Assembly: GCA_002389785.1 (NCBI GenBank)
Contig: DGQS01000142.1
Span: forward strand, 1-9,860
DNA length: 9,860 bases
Direction: 5' to 3'
DNA from: Bacteroidetes bacterium UBA4408
GTDB taxonomy: Bacteria > Bacteroidota > Bacteroidia > UBA4408
Below, piece by piece: positions 6,017-9,860 of the stretch. Numbering within the stretch: position 1 is the stretch's first letter; each line of letters opens with the position of its first letter. The notes beneath the pieces are model-generated. The model was not told where the DNA came from, made no database searches, and worked only from the letters and a program-made list of their open reading frames with translations. The position numbers and the translations under genes are program-made.

Positions 6017-6595
6017 CTAAACTTTTTTCATTTCATGAATCCATTTTGAGTTTTTCAAATCAAATACACCAACTTCTTTGGTCAAAAATTCCTTTTTTAA
6101 TATTAAAAGGTAATGCCCATTTTCATCTTCAACTGCGTCTTCTATATTGGATATAAGAAAATAACTTTTCGGTTCGTTATCATCTTTTTCATAATAAGAA
6201 CTATAGAAATAGATATATCTGTTTTTTAATTCCATTGTTTTCGAAAAATTATCAGAAACATGGTCAACTAAATAAAAACCATGCGAAAACACTTTAATAA
6301 TTTCTCCTCGATATAAAATCAGTTCCCCATTTAGATCAATCCAATCCAAATAATTATGCCTATAATTTTCATAAGAAATTAATCTCCAATCTTCATGATA
6401 TTTGAAATGAAAATATAATCCTGGTTCTAAAATTATTTTACTAAGTTTAGCAGAATAAAGTCCAGAACTTTCGCCATCTTTAAGTTCAAATACATAGGTT
6501 TCACAATTAGAATCAAGTAGAATAACATTCTCAATTTCATTGTCATATTTTGAATTTAACAGAGTCTCAATATCTGCTGTTTTCTTTGTTTCCAT
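6017..6595 (-). CDS. Hypothetical beta-rich protein (192 aa), faintly WG-repeat-like
   Basis: Not recognised. The frame runs from the ATG at 6595-6593 to a TAG, with no signal peptide or membrane helix, so probably cytoplasmic. It is rich in Tyr, Phe and Trp and in short alternating hydrophobic strands. Segments such as DWIDLNGELIL (84-94), KVFSHGFYLV (101-110) and EVGVFDLKNSKWI (174-186) recall the G.id..G..i / F..Gla.V rhythm of WG (KWG) repeats. No repeat is clean enough to call. It stands alone: convergent with the radical SAM gene, and 143 bp downstream of the helicase gene on the same strand. It may be read from its own promoter in that gap or by read-through. It could be a bystander gene or an accessory member of either neighbour system. 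Confidence 0.65.
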   Translation of the reverse strand: METKKTADIETLLNSKYDNEIENVILLDSNCETYVFELKDGESSGLYSAKLSKIILEPGLYFHFKYHEDWRLISYENYRHNYLDWIDLNGELILYRGEIIKVFSHGFYLVDHVSDNFSKTMELKNRYIYFYSSYYEKDDNEPKSYFLISNIEDAVEDENGHYLLILKKEFLTKEVGVFDLKNSKWIHEMKKV

Positions 6596-6738
6596 GGGAA
6601 ATAAGGTTAAAATTTAAAATGATAATCTAATAAAACAGTACATCTATAAACGCAACACTCCTTAGCCAAAATCTATTATGTATTTTAGGTTAAAGTTTTA
6701 TTCATTTGAAAATCTTATACTATATTCATTCCTAGTAT

Positions 6739-8808
6739 TTATTTTACCCATCCACTTTTATCTCCAACACCGGTTATTAATAAAGATTGAATCGCGCGTG
6801 TAAACACAACATAGTATAATGACCTCTCTTGCTGGTCGTATTGTTCTCTTTCTTTCTCTGTGTAGTTATTATAGTTAGGATTCTTGAAAGGAACAGTGGT
6901 TGATGACATCCCTTTCACAATAACAACTTTAAATTCGTGACCTTTTAAGTTGTGAAATGTAGAAACGTTAATGGCGCTGCTGCTTGTTTTACTGCTACTT
7001 AAATCCAGGTATTTCAAATTTGCATTGTTCAGCATCTTCTTTATATCATCCAATCCATTGTTGGTTCTTGAACAAATACAAATTTCATTTGGGAATACCT
7101 TACCGCCTGAGATGAGATCATTTACACGTTCCAAAACAAATTGATCTTCTTGTTCAGGAGTATTAAATGTGTTGTACTCTGGATTAGTACCATGCATAAG
7201 CGATAAGTAGCCCTGTAGTGTTTCCTTGTTGCCGTCAAAATCGTCAACCGAAACATTTGAAACTACTCGCATTGACAAGGTTTTAATTTCTTCGGTAGTA
7301 CGGTAATTAATTTTAAGTTTCTTACTTCTACGGCCTTTAACTACTATGCCGGATTTAGCAAAATTCAAATTCTTTCTATAAATGTTTTGATAAGGATCTC
7401 CTACCATAAACATATCATTCTCTCTTTCTAAAACTAATGATCGCAATAGGCTTAATTCGGGATTGCTAAAATCTTGAATCTCATCACAAACCAAGTATGA
7501 GTATGGCTTCGCTTTTTGTTTAGCAAAGTAGGTCGCCAGTAAGTTACAAAGTTCAATCTTTGAATAATTATCAGATTTCAATGCCTGAAACTCCTCAACC
7601 ACTTTCCATATTTCCTCTTTGTCTTTTTTGCCAATTCTAGTGTTTCTACCAATTCTAGATGCTGTTTGGTATTGAGTTTCAGTGGTAATATTTTGAGGCA
7701 GTATCACTTCATTGTATTCTGTATAATAAAACTCTGAATCGTATTGGGAAGCATGTTTTTCTAACGCTTGTCTCCAAATATTCTTTTCTTGTTCAGGGCT
7801 AAAAAATCCTACTTTACTTTTAAATATTTTGTATTCTGAATTATTGGCCAGATCGTAAATCAGTTTATCAATATTGATAATTTCTACTCTATCTTCCGGA
7901 ATGCCCAATCCTTTAATTGTTTCTTGCAAGTATTGAGTTAAACTTTTTGTGTAAGTGGTAAAAAGAATAGGCTTATCAAAAACATCCAATTTATCAACTA
8001 AATACTTTATTCTGTGCAAAGCACATACTGTTTTTCCAGTTCCTGCACCACCTGTTACTTTAACTGGACCATTATAATCACGGTAAGCTAAATTTCTTTG
8101 ACTAGGATGCAAAAACAGCTTCCACTTCTCGAAACTACCATTTAAAATATCTTCCAATTGAGCATCATTCGTAACAATGTATGTATGCTTAAGCGCATTA
8201 CTACTCTGCATTGGATTTTTCTCTTCCTTACCTGATTCAATATCCTCTAAAATTTCACTTAATGGAATACCATCAGCTAAATAATATAGATATTCGTAAA
8301 CATCAGTTGGTAAATTAGGCTTGTATGTATCCAGTTCCTCCTTCGTTTTGAAACTTCTCACCAACTCTAATAATTCATTTGGTGTTCCAATACTCAATAA
8401 GTCTTTTTCAGACAACTGGCTGAAAAGTGCAGCTTCAGTCGCTTTAGGAAGTTGAATCTGTTCTTCAGGTTTCTCAAATAATTGGAATGCTTGAGTAGCT
8501 TGGTTCCATGAAAAAACCTTGTTTCTAGCCCAATCCATGGCCTCATCATGATTGTCTACCCATAGCAAATGATATCCATCGCCTTTTTCCGGGGCTTGAA
8601 CAATGGCTCTGTATTTTGAATCAATTCTAACTGTTCTTAAACTTTGATCTTTAAATGTGTTAATCTTCTCATAATTAATAGCTGAAGAAGTTGGATTCTC
8701 CTTAAATTTCTTAAGAAATTCCCTTGTTTTCTTCTGTATTTGTCTTGGCAACACAGAGAATGCATCAAAAAAGGAATCGTGTATGAAAAGTTGTATATCG
8801 TGATTCAT
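6739..8808 (-). CDS. UvrD/Rep-type superfamily I helicase with N-terminal RelE-like domain
   Basis: A 689-aa fusion. Residues 1-95 resemble RelE/ParE toxins: FFDAFSVLPRQIQKKTREFL, then LRTVRIDSKYRAIV and WVDNHDEAMDWA. The rest is a superfamily I DNA helicase: Q-motif HPSQRNLAY (234-242), Walker A VTGGAGTGKT (251-260), motif II VCDEIQD (440-446), motif III GDPYQNIY (470-477), motif IV NYRTTEEI (501-508), motif V STFHNLKGHEFKVVIV (616-631) and motif VI RSLYYVVFTRA (662-672). All ATPase motifs are present, so unwinding or translocation activity is expected. Nothing resembling a RecB nuclease domain follows. RelE-UvrD fusions with the same HD-A-WA ending are, to my knowledge, known from other phyla, where the RelE part is thought structural or nucleic-acid-binding and not shown to be a toxin. 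The start lies 2 nt after the stop of the upstream gene, so the two proteins are almost surely a pair. Confidence 0.9.
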   Translation of the reverse strand: MNHDIQLFIHDSFFDAFSVLPRQIQKKTREFLKKFKENPTSSAINYEKINTFKDQSLRTVRIDSKYRAIVQAPEKGDGYHLLWVDNHDEAMDWARNKVFSWNQATQAFQLFEKPEEQIQLPKATEAALFSQLSEKDLLSIGTPNELLELVRSFKTKEELDTYKPNLPTDVYEYLYYLADGIPLSEILEDIESGKEEKNPMQSSNALKHTYIVTNDAQLEDILNGSFEKWKLFLHPSQRNLAYRDYNGPVKVTGGAGTGKTVCALHRIKYLVDKLDVFDKPILFTTYTKSLTQYLQETIKGLGIPEDRVEIINIDKLIYDLANNSEYKIFKSKVGFFSPEQEKNIWRQALEKHASQYDSEFYYTEYNEVILPQNITTETQYQTASRIGRNTRIGKKDKEEIWKVVEEFQALKSDNYSKIELCNLLATYFAKQKAKPYSYLVCDEIQDFSNPELSLLRSLVLERENDMFMVGDPYQNIYRKNLNFAKSGIVVKGRRSKKLKINYRTTEEIKTLSMRVVSNVSVDDFDGNKETLQGYLSLMHGTNPEYNTFNTPEQEDQFVLERVNDLISGGKVFPNEICICSRTNNGLDDIKKMLNNANLKYLDLSSSKTSSSAINVSTFHNLKGHEFKVVIVKGMSSTTVPFKNPNYNNYTEKEREQYDQQERSLYYVVFTRAIQSLLITGVGDKSGWVK

Positions 8809-8810
8809 AT

Positions 8811-9860
8811 TTAAATATTATCAATGTTAAATTCATCTATTTTAATTTCCTTGTATCCTGCTTTTAAAAATTCTTCTCTTGATTCATCATTAAAAGGATT
8901 GATAAAAAACTTCTTTTGCTCCGATCCAAGGGTGGCTTGTGCAACAATTGTATCATCTTTTAATAACTCAAAATCATATTCAGAGTTGATTGGAATTTTC
9001 TTCCCAATTAACGCAGTTACAATTGGGTGATACTGTTTATCAAAACAAGACAGTATCTCAGTTAACTCATCAACTTTTGATTCGGCTTTTATTTCACGCT
9101 CTAATTCTAAGTAATCGTGGAATTGAACTAAATTATATACTTGCCAAAATAATTCCCAATTACTCTTGTCATAATCATCTTGCGGCTCGCTTTGAAATAC
9201 GGATGCTTTAATAATTAAACTACCTGGGTGCCCAATAACTAACAACTTAATCTCGTCATTAAATTTTAGATTATCGCAGTATGCATATAGATCCGGCTTG
9301 TTTGTCTCAGTAACATTTGTGATTACATTACCCGTTTGTAATAATACATCTTCGTTACTTTGATTTACACCCATTCCAAGAATTCTTGATTGACATGAAA
9401 ACAATAATGTGCTCGACCAGTCTTTGAGCTTAAATTCTAAAATAGGTTGTTTAATAAAGGTTGCGAATCGCAGATAGTTATTTTGCTTTTTAACCAACGT
9501 GAAATCTAAAGACTTCAAAACAGGATGACGAGTCGCTATTTTAGAGATTGCATCTATATTTTGTTGTTTAAAGAAGTTGTCTTCGGTTCGGTTCACTGCG
9601 TGAGAAATAATATCCTCCCAACTGAAAATCCATAAATGATAGCGGTTTGATTTAATAATAGAATCTCTGCGCTTCAAATCGCTCACTACACGTTTATGCT
9701 GATTGGTTGCGTGAAACTGATATCCATCCAGATATACAATGATGTCTTTTATTTCTTGAACTTCATCAAATGATTTGGACACGCCTTTAGCAACATGGGA
9801 AATACATTTAAAAACAAAATCAGGTTGTGTAGCATACTTTACTCCAGCCAATTCATAGTT
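8811..9860 (-). CDS. C-terminal part of a large helicase-associated protein with Vsr/PD-(D/E)XK-like nuclease domain (DUF1998/DruE-like), truncated by window edge
   Basis: The frame is open to the right edge (349 residues visible; the upstream codons NYEL continue it). The apparent start at 9851 is an internal TTG. Near the visible N-terminus, ATQPDFVF and then DIIVYLDGYQFHAT, KRVVSDLKRRDSI and YHLWIFSWEDI follow the Vsr/DUF559-like restriction-endonuclease pattern (catalytic Asp, xDGxxxH, D..KR, final strand with W.D). Later, SNWELFWQVYNLVQFHDYL resembles a W..F...YNLLQF segment that I associate with the C-termini of large DUF1998-containing DEAD/DEAH helicases such as DruE of Druantia. The helicase motors would lie beyond the window. 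It is followed 2 nt later by the RelE-UvrD gene on the same strand. The nuclease-fold call is moderate; assignment to a named system is tentative because the diagnostic domains are missing. Confidence 0.7.
   Translation of the reverse strand, partial: NYELAGVKYATQPDFVFKCISHVAKGVSKSFDEVQEIKDIIVYLDGYQFHATNQHKRVVSDLKRRDSIIKSNRYHLWIFSWEDIISHAVNRTEDNFFKQQNIDAISKIATRHPVLKSLDFTLVKKQNNYLRFATFIKQPILEFKLKDWSSTLLFSCQSRILGMGVNQSNEDVLLQTGNVITNVTETNKPDLYAYCDNLKFNDEIKLLVIGHPGSLIIKASVFQSEPQDDYDKSNWELFWQVYNLVQFHDYLELEREIKAESKVDELTEILSCFDKQYHPIVTALIGKKIPINSEYDFELLKDDTIVAQATLGSEQKKFFINPFNDESREEFLKAGYKEIKIDEFNIDNI

Noticed and set aside
6604..6694. Two AGGTTAAA copies in the gap before the 192-aa gene
   Set aside because: Eight-base AT-rich matches are expected by chance in this composition and have no further structure.
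8824..9211. Two plus-strand open frames of 68 and 73 codons
   Set aside because: They lie entirely inside the minus-strand nuclease/helicase gene, overlap each other, and have no family resemblance or spacing that supports expression.
9849..9851. TTG at 9851 as the start of the right-hand gene
   Set aside because: The frame continues upstream to the window edge, and the residues after the TTG fall within a domain; the gene is truncated by the window.

Overview
The window looks like an AT-rich accessory region of a Bacteroidota genome (Flavobacteriia/Cytophagia-like). Reasons: low GC, A/T-rich leaders with no Shine-Dalgarno motifs, an integrase with the arm-binding domain typical of that phylum, and a TAnnTTTG-type promoter element in front of it. 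Phylum is an inference from these traits; species cannot be told.

Layout, left to right. (1) 1-724, minus: N-terminal two thirds of a tyrosine recombinase/integrase, cut by the window edge just before its first catalytic box. (2) 725-1060: non-coding; it holds a promoter-like element, GGGGACGG direct repeats and two back-to-back terminator-like hairpins, and is a plausible place for integrase arm sites or an attachment site. (3) 1061-3227, minus: a WYL-domain regulator followed by a membrane protein with a DUF4145-like cytoplasmic domain and a possibly NTF2-like outer domain. (4) 3228-3374: divergent control region with a perfect GTGCAG-N5-CTGCAC palindrome and a second GTGCAG half-site. (5) 3375-5958, plus: a tight four-gene operon of a 63-aa helical protein, a NYN-domain (PIN-like) predicted RNase, a thymidylate-kinase-like P-loop nucleotide kinase, and a B12-binding-type radical SAM protein. 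The last two overlap by ATGA. (6) 6017-6595, minus: an orphan 192-aa beta-rich protein. (7) 6739-9860, minus: a helicase pair, namely the C-terminal part of a large protein carrying a Vsr/PD-(D/E)XK-like nuclease domain (DUF1998-helicase/DruE-like C-terminus), then a UvrD/Rep-type superfamily I helicase with an N-terminal RelE-like domain, 2 nt apart.

How it may fit together: an integrase at one end, a WYL regulator in the middle and a helicase-nuclease pair at the other end are what a mobile anti-phage defence island looks like. The least familiar part is the NYN nuclease - nucleotide kinase - radical SAM operon facing the WYL regulator. I know of no described system with this composition. 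Working hypotheses are a regulated system that makes a modified nucleotide and pairs it with RNA cleavage (a loose parallel to viperin plus its CMP kinase), or a nucleic-acid modification system. Both are inference. No RNA genes, CRISPR arrays or insertion sequences were seen.
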